Part shown: one piece after another, positions 35,201 through 44,700 of the stretch | Layout: each line of letters opens with the position of its first letter | How positions within the stretch are numbered: position 1 is the first letter of the stretch | Assembly (NCBI GenBank): GCA_947623455.1 | Contig: OX392536.1 | Coordinates: forward strand, 39,375,465-39,439,464 | DNA length: 64,000 bases | DNA from: Mimachlamys varia | Taxonomy: Eukaryota > Mollusca > Bivalvia > Pectinida > Pectinidae | Reading direction: 5' to 3' | Made by a program: the position numbers and the translations under genes | Notes under the pieces: generated by a model | The model's database searches: none | Told to the model about the DNA's origin: nothing | The model's input: only the letters and a program-made list of their open reading frames with translations

Positions 35201-35571
35201 CATCAATCTTAGTTTCTTAAATACTCAAAGTACAGTTAAACCTGTTTACAAAGGACACCCAAGGGACAGAGAAAAAGTGTGTTTTATAGACAGGTGTCCT
35301 TTATATAGAGGTGTCCTTTATGACAGGTTTGACTGTAGTCGGATTTTCCAGAACCAACTTTTTATGATTTTAACTTACCTGCACAAGATAAACAAGTAGT
35401 GAATAATGAGCCTGCTATAGACGTCTTGGCAATTCCCTCGTGAAACCGTTCCAATAGGGCGATATGTATCATTCCATACCCAAACACAAGGAAACCGTGT
35501 ATGGATGTCATACAAAATGATGCTACCATGACAACCCAGGCCCAGCCGTTATCTGGTTTGGTGAGAGACAT
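29266..35571 (-). CDS. Monocarboxylate-transporter-like MFS protein (SLC16 family)
   Basis: Exons in transcript order: 35571-35379, 31886-31743, 31555-30797, 29748-29698, 29378-29266. Phases are consistent (1260 nt, 419 residues plus stop). The N-terminus carries the MCT signature before TM1 (K-P-D-N-G-W-A-W-V-V). The second signature precedes TM5 (Y-N-F-E-R-N-V-N-L-A-L-G-L-A-L-S-G). About twelve hydrophobic segments are present, with a hydrophilic loop in the middle (KHEEQSSGKQ, residue ~190). TM11-12 come from the short fourth and fifth exons (IIDATGKYDISFIIAG; LCIIGGSILTLVAEW). Family members are plasma-membrane carriers, often proton-coupled, for lactate, pyruvate or other small acids; invertebrate orphans have unknown substrates. 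The cytoplasmic loop and C-terminal tail are short for the family. ATG 35571 is the first in frame after an upstream stop. Intron 1 is 3.5 kb and full of mobile elements. Confidence 0.88.
29935..30074. repeat. Long hairpin (inverted repeat) in the last large MCT intron
   Basis: Arms of about 62 bp (GTTACATAGTTTGTTAGTGA ... CTGATACGGAAAGATATCGG on the left) pair with the right arm at roughly 85-90% identity around a short loop (~18 bp). Diverged pieces (GTGATACGGAATTTA) recur at about 30398-30475. Likely a small foldback or MITE-type element. Confidence 0.75.
31565..31680 (+). mobile_element. SINE body fragment in MCT intron 2
   Basis: CCATAATCCGAACTCAAAAT, TCGATTAAACTAGGGACAAA and GGAAATACTTACACAGAGAC match the SINE body. 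It begins about 10 bp upstream (in transcript sense) of MCT exon 3, beside its acceptor. Confidence 0.65.
32133..32846. mobile_element. TTAA-flanked MITE, copy 2 (714 bp), in MCT intron 1
   Basis: TTAAGGATCTTCTTTTGTGA at the left and the inverse TTAAGGATCTGCTCTTGTGA at the right. It aligns closely along its whole length with the copy at 2371-3087 (AAAAATGAGTTCATTGCATA, GAAGTTGTACAGCAAAAA). Confidence 0.8.
33175..33400 (+). mobile_element. SINE body copy with 3' domain, in MCT intron 1
   Basis: Carries ACAAGAGAATAAGACCAGGT, GTTCCGGAAGAGTTAGCAT, TTGCTTCATCGACGAGAGAC and ACATCCAAGGAAACATCAAG. It is longer at the 3' side than the copy at 36610, which shows the family has a body beyond the GGAAGAG segment. 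Confidence 0.7.
34455..34580. repeat. 19-bp x6-7 tandem repeat (GATTAATTAAAATGACAGT)
   Basis: Array of a 19-bp unit with a TAATTA core, in MCT intron 1. Confidence 0.85.
35017..35060 (-). mobile_element. Fragment of the AAGAGGCCC repeat family start
   Basis: On the minus strand AACAAGACGCCCATTGGGCC followed by TGAATCGCTCACTTG matches the starts at 47744, 50840 and 59670. Confidence 0.6.
35231..35337. mobile_element. 103-bp TA-flanked MITE next to the MCT exon-1 donor
   Basis: The element runs 35233-35335, with TA on both sides. The left end CAGTTAAACCTGTTTACAAA and the inverted right end CAGTCAAACCTGTCATAAAG both continue into GGACACC, giving TIRs of about 27 bp in a tiny palindromic element. 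It lies about 40 bp from the donor at 35379. TIR and TA duplication fit a Tc1/mariner/pogo-derived MITE. Confidence 0.75.
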
Positions 35572-35754
35572 TGTGTTGTCGTACTGGCTCCAGTACACGA
35601 CGGTTCTGTCTGACACAAGTCCAACACATCATATGTACTATTAGGCCTACATCACGTTTCACATCCAAGTCTTGTTCGCTATGCATGATTGATTCAGATT
35701 AAAAAGTTTCTGGTCAAACGAACAACATCGTGAATTAGTTTTGAGTTGTGATTT

Positions 35755-35860
35755 TTTAGAAAGGAGTACCGAAGCGTTTAACAAACCATAATCCGAACTC
35801 AAACTCGATTTTAAAACTAGGGAGAAATATGAAAAAGGAAACATTAACATCACAAAATAT
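35755..35860 (+). mobile_element. SINE body fragment upstream of MCT exon 1
   Basis: GGAGTACCGAAGCGTTTAAC, CATAATCCGAACTCAAACTC and ACTAGGGAGAAATATGAAAA match the SINE central body. Diverged. Confidence 0.55.
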
Positions 35861-36609
35861 GTCTTCTTGTGTAATAAAATATTGTTTTATTATCACTCAT
35901 GTAACATATTACGTAAATTACTGGAATGTCTATAAATAATCATTGTTGTATACCGGCCTGAATGAAGTCAGGTAACAACATATGTGACGTCATCACATCC
36001 TCCGTGATTTTGCTCAAAATGTAATGGGTGTGGCATTTTGTTCTGTATTCTGGTGTTACACAAACCGTACAGATACGAACAGCTCTGTGTGTCTGTGTAT
36101 CAATTGACTAATGCACATATTGTTGAAATATTCATTCAATATTCGGGTTAAGATATATTAATGCTGTTCATGAGATAGAGTATGGGTCAGTTGAGATAAT
36201 GTCAATTTACAAGATGTTGTTTTCTAGCTTTTGAAACCTTAGCTTGAATTATATTTTAACATCAAAACATAATGCTCGTTTTGCTCGATATTGAAGATTA
36301 AATCAAACTAAGAGTACATTTTGTAAGTGTAGTTCCGTTTCGTGTTACAGCTCGGTAGAGTGTAAGCCCGTTTAAAAATTGTAATTTGGTCAACAGACTT
36401 TCGGAGCGTCAACGTTTGATAAAAGAACAAACAGGCTTGCTTCGCTTGACACTGATAATGGAATGTGTTTGCCAATATGTTATTATCAACATCTGTAACA
36501 GAAACTATATAATTATTATATATCGATGTCGTCTGCTGACAAACAAACTAACAACACAAGGATTCGAGAGATGCAGGTTGATCAGAACTATGGGCAAATT
36601 TTATGGTCG

Positions 36610-36835
36610 CCATTACTCTTCCGGAACACCTGGTCTTATTCTCTTGTACTTTTACAAGAGTCTCTATGTAAATATTTCCTTTGTTCATATTTTGCCCCTG
36701 GTTTAATCGATTTTGATTTTGTTAACGCTTCGGTATTCTGTTATTTATTTTCCTGTACCGACCAGGAATCGAACCCGGCCATCTGGTGTTAATATTCTCG
36801 GCTCTGCCAACAAAGCTAGAGAAGCATGCTCTGTC
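36610..36835 (-). mobile_element. tRNA-derived SINE with intact promoter boxes
   Basis: On the minus strand the head has an A box (TGGCAGAGCCG, 36799-36809) and a B box (GGTTCGATTCC, 36765-36775) at tRNA-like spacing. The shared body follows: ACCGAAGCGTTAACAAAATC, AAAGTACAAGAGAATAAGAC and CAGGTGTTCCGGAAGAGTAA. At least six headless fragments of the same family lie in the window. It is the only copy with a tRNA head here and so defines the family. Confidence 0.8.
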
Positions 36836-37430
36836 AATTAAGTGAAATAATCTTTATTTAACATTACCCTGTATGTACAAGCCACGCCAACGCGCTTCTT
36901 TCAAATCTTTACTAAACGAAAGAGAGAGAGAGTGTACAATACAAAAATATACCACACACATTATATTATTGCTAAACTTTCGAGCTAATGACTTTATTAA
37001 TAGTTCAGTCGTCAAGGCAGCTGCAAGGCAGAATGTTTCTAATGAAAACTCTCTGCCTCACACTGTATACTTTGAAAATCGTGTAAAAAGTGATGAAACT
37101 TGTAGCACATTTCAATAAATACTGATTAGCCCTTCAATGAGCATTCGATTGTGTCCTGGGATATAGATATATTGACAGTCAAAGTTGACCGCTCCCGACT
37201 GGAAAGAATTTTAATGAGCTGACCGGTCACGTGGTACCTGTGACGTCATTGAAGCACAACTGATTGACTCGGGTAAACTGACCAGTGGTACATTGACGAA
37301 GAAAGTTTAGTAGAAAAACGCCTATTGAATTCGACATGTAAGACAGTCTTGATTGTTGTTTAATTCTTTTGATTGACGAATAAAATATCTTGAAAAAATA
37401 TAGCTATGTAATTTTAAACTTAAAGGCCCA

Positions 37431-37815
37431 ATATACGTAACTTCAGGAAATTTTTCGTGATTCTGAAAAATTCTGAAAAAAAATCTAGTTGATAACCATG
37501 CACAAATTAATAGCCTAAAACGAAGAAAACCTATGCAGTAACTAATAAGAAACTCTTGACAGAAAAATCCAAAGAATTGAAAGTAATTCAGGTGGGGCCC
37601 ACTTCAACAACAAGCCGAAGTCAGAAGACAGCTCAAAATGGACGCGTGTTTACAAATACCGAGTTTCAACTGCTGCTATACCGGTAACCGCATAAGAATT
37701 CATCCTGAATATTGGTGGTATCAGTTAATCTTAACTAAATCTATAAATATAAAAAACTTATTCAGCTTGATTTTCGCTTCAAGTTTTGCCAAAAGTTACG
37801 TATATTGGGCCTTTA
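37431..37815. mobile_element. 385-bp MITE with perfect 23-bp TIRs
   Basis: The left end TAAAGGCCCAATATACGTAA(CTT) is an exact inverse of the right end. With flanking bases the site reads TTAAAGG...CCTTTAA, so TA, TTA or TTAA duplications cannot be told apart. No coding capacity. A copy lacking the right end lies at 47258-47605. Confidence 0.85.
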
Positions 37816-38259
37816 AGAAAAGAAACAGAAAATGCCATTTAAAAATATCGTGATGTGAGTGTGAATTAAACACCTACCTCTTGCTAACAATAATGCTTCT
37901 ACAAAAGACTACTGTACGGAATTAAAAAGTCTGTGAAAGGACTAGATGATTTTTACAGACACGTTATATATTGGTTGTATAGATAGTTTATGAATACAGT
38001 TGCAACAGACACGCATAGGGCGGTTGTGAGTATATTACTAGACGGAGCCATTTTATTGAAATGGACATTTTTTTCAAACATTTTATTGTATCGACTTTAT
38101 TTAGCTGAAATTGAATTAAAACAGCATACAGTGCTTTTGATTTTAAAATCACCAAAATCAAACACGAAGTATATTACCGGACACTATACATATGTAATCA
38201 AGGAAGATTTGATGTTTGCGAATTTTATATGTCGCGGGTACAACTTGGAACACATATGC

Positions 38260-38595
38260 ATACATGATTCGTGGCCAAAATCCTTAAAGGACGGACGGAC
38301 CATGGACACAGGGTGATTTGAATAGCCAATCATCTGATGATGGTGGGCTAATTAGCGATAACAAACTATTACTAATAAATCCAAGATCGCTGCCTGTCGG
38401 CCACACTGTTGATTAGAGCTGTCTGAAAATTGACTATACACAACTATGGACCAAGAGGAACTCAATATAAAATGTGAGTGATCCATCTAGTACTCAAGAA
38501 ATAGCAATAAAAAGAATTGTTTAAGGACAGACAACGGATGGAGAGTGATTTGAATAGCCCACCATCAAAAGATGGTGGGTCAAGAAAAAGAGACC
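38260..38595. repeat. Two copies of a hairpin-bearing repeat fragment
   Basis: GGTGATTTGAATAGCC followed by the palindrome ATCATCTGATGATGGTGGGC (about 38311-38350), and AGTGATTTGAATAGCC with CCACCATCAAAAGATGGTGG (about 38545-38580). Both follow a 'aaggacggac/cagac' motif. Confidence 0.6.
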
Positions 38596-38758
38596 CCTTT
38601 ATTGTAATTCTATTTCCATTAATATTAATATACAATTCAACTCAATTTTATTTTTCACTTTTTAATTACATGAGTAATTTGATGGCTATTTACACAACAA
38701 TACAATTGAAGTACCGGTAACAAATATAATTAACAACAAAGACAACAATTACTTAGTT

Positions 38759-39432
38759 CACAAAATGAAAGTGCTTGCTACATTGTAGCCCATCTTCTTC
38801 AGTTCTAATGACTGTTTTATAAACAAGCATGTCTTGTTAATTAACTTTGTATTATTTGATGTAAATATGTTTGAAAAAATTATCTGGTCGCTCATTGAAA
38901 AATCATATAAACTTTTAATTTGGGAAAAGTATTCTTGTCTTGCAGATTGATATTTTGGACAGTAAATTACATGGTTTACATATTCTTTGTTCACTAGAGA
39001 TGTTCTTTAACTGGCCTCTTGATATTTCTAGGTCATGTTCACATAATAAAAATTTTGTATAAAGCCTAAATTCTTAGATTGAAATCAGTTATATCAAGAT
39101 ATGTTTCCCTATTATAATCCCCTTTTATGTTTTTATACAGAAATAATTTATTGTTTGCATTCATTGTTGACACTTTATCTCTGAATATTTGTTGATGTTT
39201 ATTGAGGACACTAAATTTTATATTTCTTTTAGATTTGTTTAAATTTTCTGAAGATCTATTTCTTGCTTCCACACTTTGAAAGTTTCTGAAACATGTTTTA
39301 TGAAAGAATACCAACTATAGGTGCCATTATTATGAGTCATTTCATTTAAATCTAGTGCCTCATCAATAAGGATTGTTGTCATCAATCCTTCATCTGTAGT
39401 AAACATGTCTTTAATTTGAATAGGTTCTTCCT
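38759..39432 (-). pseudogene. Decayed non-LTR retrotransposon 3' end (RT C-terminal region)
   Basis: Reading the minus strand from 39432, the frames give NGTYSWYSFIKHVSETFKVW, then NNKLFLYKNIKGDYNRETYL, then (with two in-frame stops) KIFIM..PRNIKRPVKEHL, then EYVNHVIYCPKYQSARQEYF. This order (W..FI, Y..YL, 'GR..NI.R', and a final H.I..CP.Y...R..F) is typical of the C-terminal tail of LINE ORF2 proteins downstream of the reverse transcriptase. Frameshifts and stops show it is dead. The RT catalytic domain is absent. The clade was not determined. Confidence 0.6.
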
Positions 39433-39619
39433 ATTTTTTTTTTATAATAGCTGTATTTGACATACAAGCAATACTATATACAACCAATTATTTACTTTTG
39501 GTGCAATCAATTAATCTTCTTTAACAAATATCTCATGTGATTGATGTCCAGCATTATTTAAGGATTAACTTGAATTTATTTTTTTTACGTTATGTGGGTA
39601 TAACACAAAAAACTGGAGT

Positions 39620-39745
39620 GTACTGGAGAACGTACTCTCATCAGTCAAAGTCATCTAAGAACGGGCTCTTAAGCAGTCAATGTCATTAAAGAATGTACTT
39701 GAGAGCAGTCAATGTCATTAAGGAACGTGGTCTCAAGCAGTAATT
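39620..39745. repeat. Short ~45-bp x3 tandem repeat
   Basis: Three diverged copies containing CAGTCAATGTCATTAA(A/G)GAA. Confidence 0.6.
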
Positions 39746-40262
39746 GGTAATTTACTTGCGTTGATGATTTCATGTTTTACCAATATTTTGGTTTGGAGTG
39801 GGTGAAAGAGTTTATCCTAGAGCTAGTGTATCTGTTAAATTTCTTATGCGAACACTCGAAATGACTCCGTTCTTACCAGAATTCTACACTCTTTGATAGA
39901 ATTGCAAATTCTTTAAACTTACATGATAGATATTACAACTAAAAATACTCTTTAGTCATCTTTATTTAAATTGGCCTAAGATCAAAGGTCATACAAGCAA
40001 ATATAGTTTTTGATCTATACAAACCAATCTTAAGCTATGTAAGACATAAAACCTTAACAGATTCTAGTTGATACCTATATTTTCATCCTAACATGTACAC
40101 TTAACAATATGTCCATTTCCCTTGCTTTAATAGCTTTATTCTAACCCTAATCTAATAACCACCTTGACTCTTTCCCCTATGTCCACATTCTGGAGAAGTT
40201 AAAGTGAAATATTTGCAAAGTTTGGACAAATGTTTGGCAGGACAAAAAACAATGTGAACTGG

Positions 40263-41765
40263 AATCCTGTTTTGGAGTATGAATAGGTGTGGTTCCTGTG
40301 AGTTAATAGAGGTGGGAAATAATCCCAGGTCATATATAAGGTTCCTGTGAGTTACCAGAGGTGGGAAATAATCCCAGGTCATATATATGGTTTCTGTGAG
40401 TTACAAGAGGTGGGAAATAATCCCAGGTCATATATAAGGTTCCTGTGAGTTACCAGAGGTGGGAAATAATCCCAGGTCATATATAAGGTTCCTGTGAGTT
40501 ACCAGAGGTGGGAAATAATCCCAGGTCATATATAAGGTTCCTGTGAGTTACCAGAGATGGGAAATAATCCCAGGTCATATATAAGGTTCCTGTGAGTTAC
40601 CAGAGGTGGGAAATAATCCCAGGTCATATATAAGGTTCCTGTGAGTTACCAGAGGTGGGAAATAATCCCAGGTCATATATAAGGTTCCTGTGAGTTACCA
40701 GAGATGGGAAATAATCCCAGGTCATATATAAGGTTCCTGTGAGTTACCAGAGGTGGGAAATAATCCCAGGTCATATATAAGGTTCCTATGAGTTACCAGA
40801 GGTGGGAAATAATCCCAGGTCATATATATGGTTTCTGTGAGTTACCAGAGGTGGGAAATAATCCCAGGTCATATATAAGGTTCCTGTGAGTTACCAGAGG
40901 TGGGAAATAATCCCAGGTCATATATATGGTTTCTGTGAGTTACCAGAGGTGGGAAATAATCCCAGGTCATATATAAGGTTCCTGTGATTAATAGAGGTGG
41001 GAAATAATCCCAGGTCATATATAAGGTTCATGTGAGTTACCAGAGGTGGGAAATAATCCCAGGTCATATATAAGGTTCCTGTGAGTTACCAGAGGTGGGA
41101 AATAATCCCAGGTCATATATAAGGTTCCTGTGAGTTACCAGAGGTGGGAAATAATCCCAAGTCATATATAAGGTTCCTGTGAGTTACCAGAGGTGGGAAA
41201 TAATCCCAGGTCATATATAAGGTTCCTGTGAGTTACCAGAGGTGGGAAATAATCCCAGGTCATATATAAGGTTCCTGTGAGTTACCAGAGGTGGGAAATA
41301 ATCCCAGGTCGTATATAAGGTTCCTGTGAGTTACCAGAGGTGGGAAATAATCCCAGGTCATATAAAAGGTTCCTGTGAGTTACCAGAGGTGGGAAATAAT
41401 CCCAGGCCGTATATAAGGTTCCTGTGAGTTACCAGAGGTGGGAAATAATCCCAGGTCGTATATAAGGTTCCTGTGAGTTACCAGAGGTGGGAAATAATCC
41501 CAGGTCATATATAAGGTTCCTGTGAGTTACCAGAGGTGGGAAATAATCCCTAGTCATATATAAGGTTCCTGTGAGTTACCAGAGGTGGGAAATAATCCCA
41601 GGTCATATATAAGGTTCCTGTGAGTTACCAGAGGTGGGAAATAATCCCAGGTCATATATAAGGTTCCTGTGAGTTAATAGAGGTGGGAAATAATCCCAGG
41701 TCATATATAAGGTTCCTGTGAGTTACCAGAGGTGGGAAATAATCCCAGGTCATATATATGGTTTC
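40263..41765. repeat. 49-bp minisatellite (about 31 copies) forming the SUPV3L1 3' flank
   Basis: Unit: GGTTCCTGTGAGTTACCAGA followed by GGTGGGAAATAATCCCAGGT and CATATATAA. Most copies are nearly identical, with a few ATG/TTTCTG variants. The array ends 23 bp from the SUPV3L1 stop codon (41788-41790), so that gene's 3' UTR must begin inside it. Confidence 0.95.
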
Positions 41766-41787
41766 TCATATTCTCATGTGTATTGTC

Positions 41788-44700
41788 TCATCTCTCATCT
41801 TTGTATTGTTTCAAACTTTTTACCATTTTTTTTCTGAACTGTTTTTCACTTAATATCTTTTTCTTCGGGTGCTTCCCGATGGGTGGCCCTGGGGATTTAA
41901 AATTTGGATCATATAGAAGTTTCTTGCTTAGTACTTTAAGGTGTTTTCGTGAGATAGATCCTTTCTTCAAAAATGATACAATATCTGACAACTCATCCTT
42001 CATCTCATCTTGTTTTTTCGATGGTGACTTCTCCTCCTCCTCCACTGACTTTTCAAATATCTGTTCATCAGGGTTTGTAGAGGGTACTGTTCTCTTAGAA
42101 GATTCCTTTACAAGTGTTTTAATCTGAACTTTAGTCAAGTTAAACAAACATGAATCTAATCCATCTTCGATGATAGTCTCCAACTGTTTTTGGATATCCC
42201 GAATGCTTACACTATCTTGGTAAATGTCTGGATAAAATTTGCTGCAAGGACAAATATGAAGATTATGTTTGTATCAATTTCTTTTGATAGGTTTCATTGT
42301 GATATTTAAAATTCAAAATCATACACACTTGACTTCTATATATATATATATGATATCAATTAATATCAGTTTTGTACATAACTTCCCTACCTCAACATTT
42401 ATACTATCACAGTGTAATTTCTCCACCACAACAGTTATTTACTCTCACTGTGTTATTTCTCCACCACAACAGTTATTTTCTCACTGTGTTATTTCTCTAC
42501 CACAACAGTTATACTCTCCCTGTGTAATTTCTCTACCACAACAGTTATACTCTCACTGTGTTATTTCTCCACCACAACAGTTATACTCTCACTGTGTAAT
42601 TTCTCTACCACAACAGTTATACTCTCACTGTGTAATTTCTCCGCCATAACAGTTATACTCTCCCTGTGTAATTTCTCTACCACAACAGTTATACTCTCAC
42701 TGTGTAATTTCTCCGCCATAACAGTTATACTCTCACTGTGTTATTTCTCAACCACAACAGTTATACTCTCCCTGTGTAATTTCTCCACCACAACAGTTAT
42801 ACTCTCCCTGTGTAACTTCTCCGCCACAACAGTTATACTCTTCCTGTGTAATTTCTCTACCACAACAGTTATACTCTCACTGTGTAATTTCTCTACCTCA
42901 ACAGTTATACTCTCCCTGTGTAATTTCTCCACCACAACAGTTATACTCTCCCTGTGTAATTTCTCTACCACAACAGTTATACTCTCCCTGTGTAATTTCT
43001 CCACCACAACAGTTATACTCTCACTGTGTTATTTCTCTACCACAACAGATATACTCTCACTGTGTAATTTCTCCACCAAAACAGTTATACTCTCACTGTT
43101 TAACTTCTCTACCACAACAGATATACTCTCACTGTGTAATTTCTTCAACACGACAGTTATATTCTCACTGTGTAATTTCTCTACAACAGTTATACTCACA
43201 CTGTAATTTCTCCAACACAACAGTTATACTCTCACTGTGTAATTTCTCTACAACAGTTATACTCTCACTGTGTAATTTCTATACCACAACAGTTATACTC
43301 TCACTGTGTAATTTTTCTACCACAACAGTTATACTCTCACTGTGTAATTTTTCTACCACAACAGTTATACTCTCACTGTGTAATTTCTCTACCACAACAG
43401 TTATACTCTCACTGTGTAATTTTTCTACCACAACAGTTATACTCTCACTGTGTTATTTATTCATATTGTTACATTTGTTTGATGCTTACCTCAACCATAA
43501 ATACAAATCAAGGCAGTTGAAGACCTGTTCCATGTGATTGAGATCACCAGGTGTGTTTGGTACCTTCAGTGGCCAATCCAGGTAAGACTTCAGCCAACCT
43601 TCTGTGACAGGCTCTTCATTCAAGTGTTTTTTGGCACACTGTGAAAACAGAATTACCTTTGTACAGTATCGGCTAGTTCAGTGTAAATATTGTCACAGGT
43701 GCATAGTTAAACAACACCATTGAGTCAATCAAGTGTAAATATTGTCACAGGCACAGAGTTAACAACACCATTGAGTCAATCAAGTGTAAATATTGTCACA
43801 GGCACATAGTTTAACACCACCATGAAGTCAATCAAGTGTAAATATTGTCACAGGCACAGAGTTAAACAACACCATTAAGTCAATCAAGTGTAAATATTGT
43901 CACAGGCACAGAGTTAAACAACACCATTAAGTCAATCAAGTGTAAATATTGTCACAGGCACAGAGTTAAACAACACCATTAAGTCAATCAAGTGTAAATA
44001 TTGTCACAGGCACAGAGTTAACAACACCATTGAGTCAATCAAGTGTAAATATTGTCACAGGCACATAGTTAAACAACACCATTAAGTCAATCAAGTGTAA
44101 ATATTGTCACAGGCACAGAGTTAAACAACACCATTAAGTCAATCAAGTGTAAATATTGTCACAGGCACAGAGTTAAAAAACACATCGAGTCAATCAAGTG
44201 TAGATATTGTCACAGGCACATACTTAAATAACACAATCGAGTCAATCAAGTGTAAATATTGTCAAAGGCACATAGTTAAACATCACCATCAAGACAATCA
44301 AGTGTAATTATTGTAACAGGAACAGAGTTGACAACACCATCGAGTCAACAGGTAAGTGTATTGAATGACATCTACCTAATCAACAGGTAAGTGTATGGGA
44401 CGCCATCTACCTAATCAACAGGTAAGTGTATGGGACGCCATCTACCTAATCAAAAGGTAAGTGTATGGTAAAACATCTACCTAATCAACAAGTAAGTGTA
44501 TGGGACAACATCTACCTAATCAACAGGTAAGTGTATGGGACGACATTTACCTAATCAACATGTAAGTGTATGGGACGACATTTACCTAATCAGCAGGTAA
44601 GTGTATGGTAGGACATCTACCTAATCAACAGGTAAATGTATGGTAGAACATCTACCTAATCAACAGGTAAGTGTATGGTAGAACATCTACCTAATCAACA

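Noticed and set aside
36757..36830. tRNA gene
   Set aside because: A and B boxes are present, but the acceptor stem is not convincing and the sequence runs into a dispersed SINE body.
40263..41765. Possible CRISPR-like array
   Set aside because: The 49-bp units are contiguous without unique spacers, and the genome is eukaryotic.
42269..43220. Open frames with 12-residue repeats on both strands
   Set aside because: They come from the 36-bp minisatellite, whose length is a multiple of three. They lie in an intron of SUPV3L1.
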